9,850 nt of DNA from Halomonas sp. Lineage in GTDB: Bacteria; Pseudomonadota; Gammaproteobacteria; Pseudomonadales; Oleiphilaceae. The notes beneath the pieces are model-generated. The model ran no database searches and had not been told where the DNA came from. It worked only from the letters and a program-made list of their open reading frames with translations. The stretch lies in assembly GCA_007135745.1 (NCBI GenBank), contig SLIH01000018.1, positions 1-9,850 on the forward strand, read 5' to 3'. The translations under genes were made by a program, and so were the position numbers. Shown piece by piece: positions 1-6,321 of the stretch. How positions within the stretch are numbered: the stretch's first letter is position 1; each line of letters starts with the position of its first letter.

Positions 1-107
1 CCGGGCATCACGCTCTGACCGATGCGTTGGCCACCGCGGAGCTGTTTCAGGCTCAGATGGCCTGGCGATTTTCCCCCGAAACTCCGCTGAGTGACCTTTG
101 GGTATGA
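1..107 (+). CDS. 3'-5' exonuclease, DnaQ/epsilon-like (C-terminal fragment)
   Basis: This is the last 34 codons of a gene that begins before the window, read from base 3 to a TGA at 105-107. The visible peptide starts GHHALTDALATAELFQAQ. This carries the Exo III motif H-x-A-x-x-D, whose His and Asp complete the two-metal active site in DEDDh exonucleases such as the DNA polymerase III epsilon subunit. The DALATAELF helix after the motif is typical of stand-alone epsilon-like proofreading or repair exonucleases. Motifs Exo I and Exo II lie outside the window, so the subfamily cannot be fixed. The gene ends 19 bases before a hairpin terminator that it shares with the convergent transporter gene. 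The family assignment rests on one motif in a short fragment. Confidence 0.7.
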   Translation, partial: GHHALTDALATAELFQAQMAWRFSPETPLSDLWV

Positions 108-125
108 CCGCTCCAGCACAAAAAA

Positions 126-155
126 GGGCGGCCCGGAGGCCGCCCGTTCTTTTTA
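126..155. terminator. Bidirectional rho-independent terminator
   Basis: A perfect 8-bp stem pairs GGGCGGCC (126-133) with GGCCGCCC (138-145) across a CGGA loop. On the + strand it is followed by a T-rich run (147-153, TTCTTTT). On the minus strand the A-run before the stem (about 120-125) supplies the U-tract. It therefore suits both the exonuclease gene ending at 107 and the BCCT gene ending at 176. Confidence 0.88.
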
Positions 156-175
156 CTGAAATGGCTGATCGGTGA

Positions 176-1840
176 TTAAACCGCCTTCGGTTCGCTCATC
201 AGCCCCTTCACGATGGCGAAACACCCCACGAGAAGGACAAGGGTGAACGGTAGCCCCATGGAAACCGCCATACTCTGCAGGGCGGCCAGTCCACCACCGA
301 GTAGCAGGGCAATGGCCAGGAAGCCTTCAATCAGCGCCCAGAAGATCCGCTGGGGCTTGGGCGCGTCCACCTTGCCGCCGGCGGTAATGGTGTCCAGCAC
401 CAGGGAGCCGGAGTCCGACGAGGTGATGAAGAACACCAGCACCAGGCAGATGGCGACGAAGGATGTAATCTGCGCTATTGGCAACTCACCCAGCATCATG
501 AACAAACGCATGTCGGTACCGGCTTCCATGGCCCCTTCGAAGCCAAGGTTCAGGTACTGATCGAGGGCGGTGCCGCCAAAGGCGGTCATCCAGAGTACGG
601 ATACGGTGGAGGGCACCAGCAGCACCGCGATCAGGAATTCCCGAACCGTGCGACCCCGGCTCACGCGGGCAATAAACATGCCGACGAAGGGTGACCAGGC
701 AATCCACCAGGCCCAGTAGAAGGCGGTCCAGCCCTGACTGAAGTTGGCGTCTTCACGGCCAAACGGCATGGACAGGGCCGGGAGATTCACGATATAGGAA
801 CCCAGATTCTGGAAAAAGCCGGTGGCGATGGCCAGGGTCGGCCCCATAATGATCACGAAGGCCAGCAGCAGGGCGGCGAAACCCAGGTTGATCTCTGAAA
901 GTCGGCGTACACCTTTATCGACGCCCGCCACGATTGAGATCAGGGCGATGGCGGTAATGCCCAGAATGAGCAGGATCAGGGTCGTGTTGCCCTCCGGTAC
1001 GCCGAATAGCTCATGCATGCCGGCGGCTGCCTGCTGGGCGCCAAGGCCAAGGGACGTAACAAGACCGAACAGGGTCGCAAAGACGGCCAGAATATCGATG
1101 ACGTGCCCGGGCCAGCCCCAGATTCTCTCACCCAGGATGGGATAGAAGATGGACCGGATTGTCAGCGGAAGACCCTTGTTGAAAGAGAAGATGGCCAGCG
1201 ACAGGGCCACGATGGAGTAGATCGCCCAGGGATGGAGACCCCAGTGGAATATGGTGGCGGCCATGCCCAGGCGCTCCGCAGCCTGGGGGTCATCAGCCGC
1301 GGCACCCAGCGGCGCCCAGTCGGTCCGCACACCTTCCTCCATGGCGGTGCCACCGACGGCGGCCTGGTAATGACTCAGCGGCTCGGAAACCCCGAAGAAC
1401 ATCAGACCGATGCCCATACCGGCTGCAAACAGCATGGAAAACCAGCCACGGTAGGTGAAATCTGGCGTCGCGTCCGCTCCCCCGATGCGTATTTTCGCCA
1501 GCGGCGTAAAAATAAGCACGATACAGAGGACAAGAAAGATATTGCCCCCCAACAGGAAGACCCAGCTAAGGTTCTGGGTGAGGTAATCAAAGATGCCCTG
1601 ATAGATGTCAGCGGCCTGATCTTGCACGATAAGGGTGGCAAGAACAAAGAAGATAATGACCAGCGCTGAGAAACCGAAAACCGTGCGGTGCAGGTCCAGG
1701 TTCAGCGTGATTCTGCCAGAGAAGTTGTCCTGGCCGATCTGGTAATCCGTATCGATCAGATTAGCCGGGCCCTCGGGGGCTGGAACGCCGTCCACACCCT
1801 CGGAGCTGTCATTCGACGTATTCTTTTTTTCGTTCGCCAT
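176..1840 (-). CDS. BCCT-family compatible-solute transporter (glycine betaine type)
   Basis: This 554-residue inner-membrane protein belongs to the betaine/choline/carnitine transporter family, which takes up quaternary-ammonium osmolytes. An acidic hydrophilic N-terminus of about 50 residues precedes roughly 12 membrane segments. The glycine motif GMGIG is at 141-145. FHWGLHPWAIY (198-208) and WAWWIAWSPF (376-385) together keep the aromatic residues that form the betaine-binding box in Corynebacterium BetP (W189, W194, Y197, W374). TSSDS at 473-477 matches the BetP sodium-site helix, so sodium symport is more likely than CaiT-type exchange. The C-terminus stops about seven residues after the last membrane segment, so the long charged osmosensing tail of BetP is absent. 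The ATG at 1840 has GGAG about eight bases upstream. It lies 47 bases downstream of usp and is probably cotranscribed with it. The exact substrate (betaine, choline, ectoine or proline) is not certain. Confidence 0.93.
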   Translation of the reverse strand: MANEKKNTSNDSSEGVDGVPAPEGPANLIDTDYQIGQDNFSGRITLNLDLHRTVFGFSALVIIFFVLATLIVQDQAADIYQGIFDYLTQNLSWVFLLGGNIFLVLCIVLIFTPLAKIRIGGADATPDFTYRGWFSMLFAAGMGIGLMFFGVSEPLSHYQAAVGGTAMEEGVRTDWAPLGAAADDPQAAERLGMAATIFHWGLHPWAIYSIVALSLAIFSFNKGLPLTIRSIFYPILGERIWGWPGHVIDILAVFATLFGLVTSLGLGAQQAAAGMHELFGVPEGNTTLILLILGITAIALISIVAGVDKGVRRLSEINLGFAALLLAFVIIMGPTLAIATGFFQNLGSYIVNLPALSMPFGREDANFSQGWTAFYWAWWIAWSPFVGMFIARVSRGRTVREFLIAVLLVPSTVSVLWMTAFGGTALDQYLNLGFEGAMEAGTDMRLFMMLGELPIAQITSFVAICLVLVFFITSSDSGSLVLDTITAGGKVDAPKPQRIFWALIEGFLAIALLLGGGLAALQSMAVSMGLPFTLVLLVGCFAIVKGLMSEPKAV

Positions 1841-1887
1841 AGAGAATACTCCGCATTATTTATTCAGATTCTTGGGTAAAGACGTGT

Positions 1888-2304
1888 TTAAAGTCTTACG
1901 AGAAATACTGAAACGTCGGTATGGGAGGCCACTTTGCTGCCATTGGCTGGCATGATCGCGTCCAGCTTTCTTGGCAGATGCGTTGCCATGACGATCAGAT
2001 CCGTACCGATGTCCTTTGCGGCCTCCACGAGCTTGTCGTCAAGCTCCACGGCCGGATCCGCGGATCTGACCGTATGGGAAGACACCTTGCACCCATGGGT
2101 ATTGGCCTGTTCCTGGGCGAAACTCTCGAGCTTCTGGGCATACTCTTCGGGGGTGTGGGCGACGCGAGTAGGTGTGGTGGGTGTGACGCTGACGTAGCAG
2201 ATTTCTGTCTGGTAATGCCTGGCGAGATCCGCAGCCACCTGGAGTGCCGGTTTTAAGGCATCCACATGAGCCAGATCCACCGGAAACATCATCTTCTTAT
2301 ACAT
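1888..2304 (-). CDS. Universal stress protein, UspA family
   Basis: This 138-residue soluble protein is a single Usp domain with the usual length and an alpha/beta Rossmann-like fold. It opens with MYKKMMFPVDLAHVDALKPA, the typical first strand ending in V-D. It closes with GTDLIVMATH (100-109) and the final strand DVSVFLVRL. The nucleotide-binding signature G-x2-G-x9-G-[ST] of ATP-binding Usps is degraded here: only the last element, NGSK (121-124), is clear, so ATP binding is uncertain. The ATG at 2304 has AAGGAG about ten bases upstream. The gene precedes the BCCT transporter on the same strand with a 47-base gap, which suggests an operon. In Halomonas elongata a Usp (TeaD) encoded with the ectoine transporter TeaABC modulates uptake. 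By analogy this protein may tune the BCCT transporter, but that is inference. Confidence 0.9.
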   Translation of the reverse strand: MYKKMMFPVDLAHVDALKPALQVAADLARHYQTEICYVSVTPTTPTRVAHTPEEYAQKLESFAQEQANTHGCKVSSHTVRSADPAVELDDKLVEAAKDIGTDLIVMATHLPRKLDAIMPANGSKVASHTDVSVFLVRL

Positions 2305-2645
2305 AGTCTGGTGCTCCTTCCTTGTGGAAAGCTTGGGTTACTCGCTGGTAACCCTGTGAGGCTACTATTTGTTCATTATTATTGCGACCCCGCAGCCAGC
2401 CGTGATGAGCAAACAGCCACGGATGCCCAGAACTATAAGTCAGAATCCTGTTTCTGGCCATGCCAGGCAAATATTGCGGACAGCGGAGCGTTCACTGATA
2501 GTGGAATTCTCAGAGGTTGCATGGGCTTCATTCACTGTTAACGGCACATTACAGGGAATAGTCTGGAGGTTATTGCCGTGACCAATATGTCAGAATGAGC
2601 GATTATGATTGCTGAGCGAACTGAGTTGATGCGGGGAATAATGCA
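2305..2645. other. Divergent intergenic region between usp and the lipoprotein gene
   Basis: These 341 bases separate two divergent genes and must hold promoters for both. I see no convincing protein-coding frame. Possible elements are a TATGAT hexamer at 2604-2609, which could be a -10 for the lipoprotein gene but has no good -35 at the right distance; a weak TTGCGG (2474-2479), 17 bases, GATAGT (2497-2502) pair on the + strand; an AT-rich tract near 2365-2383 that could serve usp on the minus strand; and a small inverted repeat, CTGGC-CAT-GCCAG, at 2454-2466. None is strong enough for a firm promoter call. Confidence 0.5.
2335..2354. repeat. Perfect 7-bp inverted repeat upstream of usp
   Basis: GGGTTAC (2335-2341) and GTAACCC (2348-2354) form a perfect dyad around a six-base spacer. 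It sits 30 bases upstream of the usp start codon. No T-tract follows on either strand, so it is not a terminator. It could be an operator half-site pair or a hairpin in the usp leader mRNA. The regulator is unknown. Confidence 0.6.
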
Positions 2646-3755
2646 GTGTGGTCTGGAAAATTGCGGTTAACCGTTCCCCTGTTGCTGGTGCTGGCCATGT
2701 TGAGTGGATGCACGGCTTTCAAGCCGATGGCCTCCTCCGCGCAGGAAGAGCAAGACGAGCAAACACCCGGAGCCGGTGCAATTGAGCCGGTTGATGTTGA
2801 TCGGGAGAGCGCTGATGGGGCGGATGAAAATGGTGTTGAGGAGGTGCCACCTGCCGAGCCTGTGGAAACCATGGCTGAACCGGAGCCTGTGTTGAGGTTT
2901 GATAAGGAGGAGTGGTCTGGACAGAAGGCCTCCATGGCGTCGGGGGATGATGTCAGGCTGGCATTTTCGGCTCTGCATCAGGTGGTCGGTGGTGCCTTTA
3001 TGGAATCCGTCATTGAGCGCGTCGAAAGCATCATGGGACTTGAATTCGGGAAAGAAGGTTCGGGGCGCGTCTACAGATGCCCTGAAGACGGTTATTTCGT
3101 GCATTCCCGGGAAGAATTTCGGTCACGGAACAGCGGTGAGAGTGCCTTTCTCTTTGAGTTTGACCACTGTAAGGGCAGTTTCCTGGCCGGTCGTATGATT
3201 ACCCTCAATGGTTCCTACTCCCGAAGGATACAGGCGACAACGGCTGGTGAGGACCTCATTGAGGTGGCTTATGATCTGGAAGGTGTAATCCACGAAGGGC
3301 GCGAGGATAAGGAACTGCGTTTGCGCGGCACCCAGGACAAACGGCATCCTGCTGTGGGTGGTGTCATCAGGTTCACGCCTGCGCTTGAGTTTGTCCTGGG
3401 CGACGATTACATCGCCATGACCAATTTCACTGAGAAGACGCTTGTGAGCAATGAGGCGGGTGCCGAGTTTCCCTCATTCAGCTCGACCTTTGAAACTGTT
3501 TACGAAGGGCGCCTTGTAAGCTCGGCTGCCGGGGGTTACGTTGACATTACGACTCCGGTGCATCTGGTGCGTTCCTATCCGCCCTGCGCGGCCGAGGGTC
3601 TGTATCGCTTCAGTGGCGTTCAGAGTGCGGAGATCCGTTTCGGAGACTCAACCAACACGCCGGATCGTGCGACTATCGAGATTGATAATGCTCTGATGGA
3701 GAGCTACGGGGACTGTCAGGAATTTGCCCGGGAAATTGGTCGAATTGGAATGTAG
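2646..3755 (+). CDS. Putative outer-membrane lipoprotein of unknown function
   Basis: The 369-residue product has a classic lipoprotein signal: basic n-region (K5, R7), hydrophobic core, then the lipobox L-S-G-C with lipidated Cys22. Thr follows the Cys, not Asp, so Lol sorting to the outer membrane is expected. Residues 30-85 form an acidic, Pro/Glu-rich linker. The rest (about 95-369) looks like a beta-rich globular domain with four cysteines (C145, C175, C314, C357) that could form periplasmic disulfides. The segment around FDHCKGSFLAGRMITLNGS (172-190) resembles a Cys/Gly/LNG pattern I associate with hypothetical gammaproteobacterial lipoproteins, but I cannot name a family. The start is GTG at 2646, with GGGGA eight bases upstream; the ATG at 2641 is out of frame. 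It precedes gabD by 75 bases with no visible terminator, so cotranscription is possible. Confidence 0.82.
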   Translation: MWSGKLRLTVPLLLVLAMLSGCTAFKPMASSAQEEQDEQTPGAGAIEPVDVDRESADGADENGVEEVPPAEPVETMAEPEPVLRFDKEEWSGQKASMASGDDVRLAFSALHQVVGGAFMESVIERVESIMGLEFGKEGSGRVYRCPEDGYFVHSREEFRSRNSGESAFLFEFDHCKGSFLAGRMITLNGSYSRRIQATTAGEDLIEVAYDLEGVIHEGREDKELRLRGTQDKRHPAVGGVIRFTPALEFVLGDDYIAMTNFTEKTLVSNEAGAEFPSFSSTFETVYEGRLVSSAAGGYVDITTPVHLVRSYPPCAAEGLYRFSGVQSAEIRFGDSTNTPDRATIEIDNALMESYGDCQEFAREIGRIGM

Positions 3756-3830
3756 CCGTGGGGCGCTGAGCAACAGGACCGGAGAGGGACTGGCGCGCCG
3801 GGGATAACCAACCAGCAGATGGGGTGCGTA

Positions 3831-5288
3831 ATGATTGACTCGCCATTGCTCGAGAGAACCGAAGGATTCATCGGTGGCCGCTGGACCGCTGGAGACAGTG
3901 GAAAGCGGTTTTCGGTTCTGAACCCGGCCACCGGAGAGGAATTGGCCCAATGCCCGGTGATGGGAGCAGAGGAAACGACTGCCGCCATTGAAGCGGGGAA
4001 AAAAGCCCTTCGGCTGACGCCACCTTTCAGCATTGACCAGAGACGGCAGTGGCTCGAAGGGGTTCGGGATGCACTGAAAGCGGAGAAGCGGGAAATCGGC
4101 CGTATTCTATGCCTGGAGCATGGCAAGCCTCTGAAAGAGGCAGAAGGTGAGGTGGATTACGCGGCATCTTTCTTCGACTATTGCGCGCGCTATGTTGATC
4201 AGCTGGCGCCCCACACCATCCCTGAGAAGCCCAAGGACTGTGAGTGGACAGTTCATTATCAGCCCATCGGTGTGGTTGGCCTGATCACCCCCTGGAATTT
4301 CCCCATCGGGATGATCGCCAAGAAACTCTCGGCCGCCCTGGCTGCTGGTTGTCCCAGTGTCATCAAACCGGCGGAGGATACGCCGCTCACCATGATTGCA
4401 GCCTTTCAGGCGATCAGCCGTCATGCGGATCTGCCCGACGGTATGATCAACCTGGTGATGGGCCCCCCGAAGCCGATTGGCGATGTGCTCTGTGAGCATC
4501 CGGATGTTCCCATGCTCAGCTTTACGGGGTCCACCGGCGTGGGTCAGCACCTGATCCGTGCCACGGCGGATCGGGTCAAGAAACTTTCCCTGGAGCTTGG
4601 TGGCAACGCGCCTTTCATCGTTTTTGATGACGCCGACGTTGATTCCGCAGTCGAGCAGCTCATCGCGAACAAGTTCCGTGGTGGCGGCCAAACCTGTGTC
4701 TGCACAAATCGCCTGTACGTGCAGGCCGGCATTGCCGGGGAGTTTGCCGACAAGCTGGCAGCCCGTGTAAGTGCCCTGAGAGTCGGTGATGGTATGGATG
4801 AAGGAACCGATATCGGTCCACTGATCAATCAGGCCGGCTTCGACAAGGTGCGCCGACATGTCTCCGATGCCCTGGCCAAGGGCGGCACGCTGCTTGCGGG
4901 TACACACCCGGACGAACTGCCGGAATCCGGCAGCCTGTTCTATCCCCCGACTCTGGTCACAGGTGTGATGCCGGATATGGCCTGTTGCCATGAAGAGACG
5001 TTTGGCCCCTTGATCCCCATGGCCACCTTTGAGACCGAAGAGGCCGTATTGCAGGCCGCCAATGATACCGATTTTGGTTTGGCATCCTATCTGTTTACGG
5101 CGGATAAGGCGCGTGCTGAACGCATGATTTCCGCGCTGCGTTTCGGTCATGTGGGCTGGAACACTGGAACCGGTCCCACGCCCGAGGCGCCCTTTGGTGG
5201 CTTCAAACTCTCTGGTATCGGCCGTGAAGGTGGCGTGGAAGGTCTGTTCGAGTTCGTTGAGCCACAGACTGTGCCACGGGGTTCCTGA
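3831..5288 (+). CDS. gabD: NAD(P)-dependent succinate-semialdehyde dehydrogenase
   Basis: This aldehyde dehydrogenase oxidises succinate semialdehyde to succinate, the last step of GABA and related amine catabolism, in the cytoplasm. It resembles E. coli GabD along its whole length, for example LSLELGGNAPFIVFDDADVD and GQTCVCTNRLYVQ. Numbered from the ATG at 3831 (485 residues), the general base is Glu255 and the nucleophile is Cys289, with a second Cys at 291. The cofactor loop reads KPAEDTP (K179, E182) where I recall E. coli having KPASQTP. Glu here usually binds the NAD ribose and disfavours NADP. I prefer the ATG at 3831 because GGGG lies six bases upstream and the N-terminus matches the family; the in-frame ATG at 3819 would add four residues and has a poor ribosome site. 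A related role on glutarate semialdehyde is possible. Confidence 0.92.
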   Translation: MIDSPLLERTEGFIGGRWTAGDSGKRFSVLNPATGEELAQCPVMGAEETTAAIEAGKKALRLTPPFSIDQRRQWLEGVRDALKAEKREIGRILCLEHGKPLKEAEGEVDYAASFFDYCARYVDQLAPHTIPEKPKDCEWTVHYQPIGVVGLITPWNFPIGMIAKKLSAALAAGCPSVIKPAEDTPLTMIAAFQAISRHADLPDGMINLVMGPPKPIGDVLCEHPDVPMLSFTGSTGVGQHLIRATADRVKKLSLELGGNAPFIVFDDADVDSAVEQLIANKFRGGGQTCVCTNRLYVQAGIAGEFADKLAARVSALRVGDGMDEGTDIGPLINQAGFDKVRRHVSDALAKGGTLLAGTHPDELPESGSLFYPPTLVTGVMPDMACCHEETFGPLIPMATFETEEAVLQAANDTDFGLASYLFTADKARAERMISALRFGHVGWNTGTGPTPEAPFGGFKLSGIGREGGVEGLFEFVEPQTVPRGS

Positions 5289-5307
5289 TTGGTAATGTCA
5301 TATTGAC

Positions 5308-5321
5308 TTGACGTGCATCAA
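5308..5321. promoter_or_regulatory. FNR/ANR binding site upstream of the regulator gene
   Basis: TTGACGTGCATCAA matches the FNR/ANR consensus TTGAT-N4-ATCAA at nine of ten defined positions. It lies 185 bases before the ATG of the FNR-type regulator and 19 bases after the gabD stop. The downstream AT-rich stretch (5331-5355) offers possible -10 elements, such as TATTAA at 5340-5345. None sits exactly where a class II (-41.5) FNR promoter predicts. TTGACG also doubles as a sigma-70 -35, so activation or autorepression are both possible. Confidence 0.7.
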
Positions 5322-5357
5322 ATGCCCGCCCAATATATCTATTAACAACAATAACGG

Positions 5358-5421
5358 GCCCCGGACAATTTCAAGGCGCCATTCCGCGCCGCGCGCGGGG
5401 TGCTTAACCGGGGTCCGGGGC
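5358..5421. repeat. GC-rich nested inverted repeat in the regulator leader
   Basis: GCCCCGGAC (5358-5366) pairs perfectly with GTCCGGGGC (5413-5421). Inside it, CCGCGC (5384-5389) pairs with GCGCGG (5393-5398) over a three-base loop. The structure lies between the FNR box and the regulator start, so it would be in the 5' UTR if transcription begins near 5350. No T-tract follows on the + strand, so it is not a standard intrinsic terminator. Confidence 0.6.
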
Positions 5422-5506
5422 GCGAAGACGGATCCACCATCATTGAATATGCAGCTCATGGGGTGCTTCGCTGTCGCTCGCAATATGGGGAAGCGGAGAG
5501 TCAGTG

Positions 5507-6298
5507 ATGACGCGATGCGAAGACGGGAACGGTACGACGAAGTGCGGTGATCACGAGATATGCGCTGATTGCGTGCTTTACAATCTTCTGGGCCAGCATG
5601 CTGAGGATGCCTTTGCCAGGCAGCTTCTTGCTCGGCTGACCCATAGCAAATCCGCCCTGAAGACGGGAGAAGTGCTCAAGCGCGAAGAGGAACCCTTCAA
5701 GGGCCTCTTTATGCTGACAACGGGTGCGCTAAAGACCTACACCATCTCCGAAGACGGCAATGAGCAGATTATCAGCTTCCACCTTCCGGGTGAGCTGATA
5801 GGGCTTTCCGCCATGGGGCGTGGTTATCATGTGGGTTGCACCGTGGCCATTTCCCCTTCCAATCTGTGCGCCATGCCAGCCCAGGACCTTGAAAAACTCT
5901 GTGCGCGGGAGCCGAAACTTCAACGGCGCCTGTTCGGTCTTGCCACCCAGGAATTATCCCGGCGTGAACGCCTGCACCAACTGATGAGTGGTAGCCGCGC
6001 CGAGGGACGGCTGGCGATGGCGCTGTTGAACATTGCCTGTCGGCTCCAAAGCCACGACGGCAGTTCCCTGCACCGCTTCCGGTTGCCCATGGCGCGGGCG
6101 GATCTGGCCGCCTACCTTGGTCTCACCCCGGAGACAACCAGCCGACATCTGCGTAGCTGGGAAAGCAAGGGCATGATCGCCACGCGCGGACGTGAGTTCG
6201 AGATTCGGAAACCTAACGAACTCGAGAGGATGGCGGGTCAGGAACACGTCGATGGGCAGGATCAGGATAAGAACCGCTTCAACCTGCGGGTAGTCTGA
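5507..6298 (+). CDS. CRP/FNR-family transcriptional regulator, FNR/ANR-like with a variant cysteine pattern
   Basis: The 263-residue protein has an N-terminal cysteine region, a cyclic-nucleotide-type beta-roll (about 45-140), a dimer helix and a C-terminal winged HTH. The recognition helix keeps E209, S212 and R213 (PETTSR), the residues with which E. coli FNR reads TTGAT/ATCAA, so FNR-box binding is expected. The N-terminal cysteines are C4, C13, C19 and C22, plus a central C121. C19, C22 and C121 align with FNR ligands C20, C23 and C122, but Leu28 occupies the place of C29. C13 may substitute as the fourth [4Fe-4S] ligand. The ATG at 5507 has GGAGAG six bases upstream; the GTG directly before it (5504) is too close to that site. 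The gene faces the nor operon tail, so control of denitrification by oxygen or NO is likely. The cysteines argue against a Dnr/NnrR heme type. Confidence 0.9.
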   Translation: MTRCEDGNGTTKCGDHEICADCVLYNLLGQHAEDAFARQLLARLTHSKSALKTGEVLKREEEPFKGLFMLTTGALKTYTISEDGNEQIISFHLPGELIGLSAMGRGYHVGCTVAISPSNLCAMPAQDLEKLCAREPKLQRRLFGLATQELSRRERLHQLMSGSRAEGRLAMALLNIACRLQSHDGSSLHRFRLPMARADLAAYLGLTPETTSRHLRSWESKGMIATRGREFEIRKPNELERMAGQEHVDGQDQDKNRFNLRVV

Positions 6299-6321
6299 AT
6301 ACCCCCGTGAGAATGAGGTAC

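Noticed and set aside
2455..2477. Possible sigma-54 promoter near TGCCAGGCAAATATTGC
   Set aside because: The GG and GC dinucleotides are 8 bases apart instead of the required 10, so it does not fit the -24/-12 consensus.
2369..2581. A 70-codon open frame in the intergenic region before the lipoprotein gene
   Set aside because: The peptide has no coherent hydrophobic or domain pattern and no good ribosome site, and an overlapping frame of similar quality runs through the same bases, so it is likely chance.
4107..5150. A 347-codon open frame on the minus strand inside gabD
   Set aside because: It is fully antisense to a gene with strong family identity and intact catalytic residues. The predicted peptide shows no recognisable domain, and long antisense frames are common in GC-rich codon usage.
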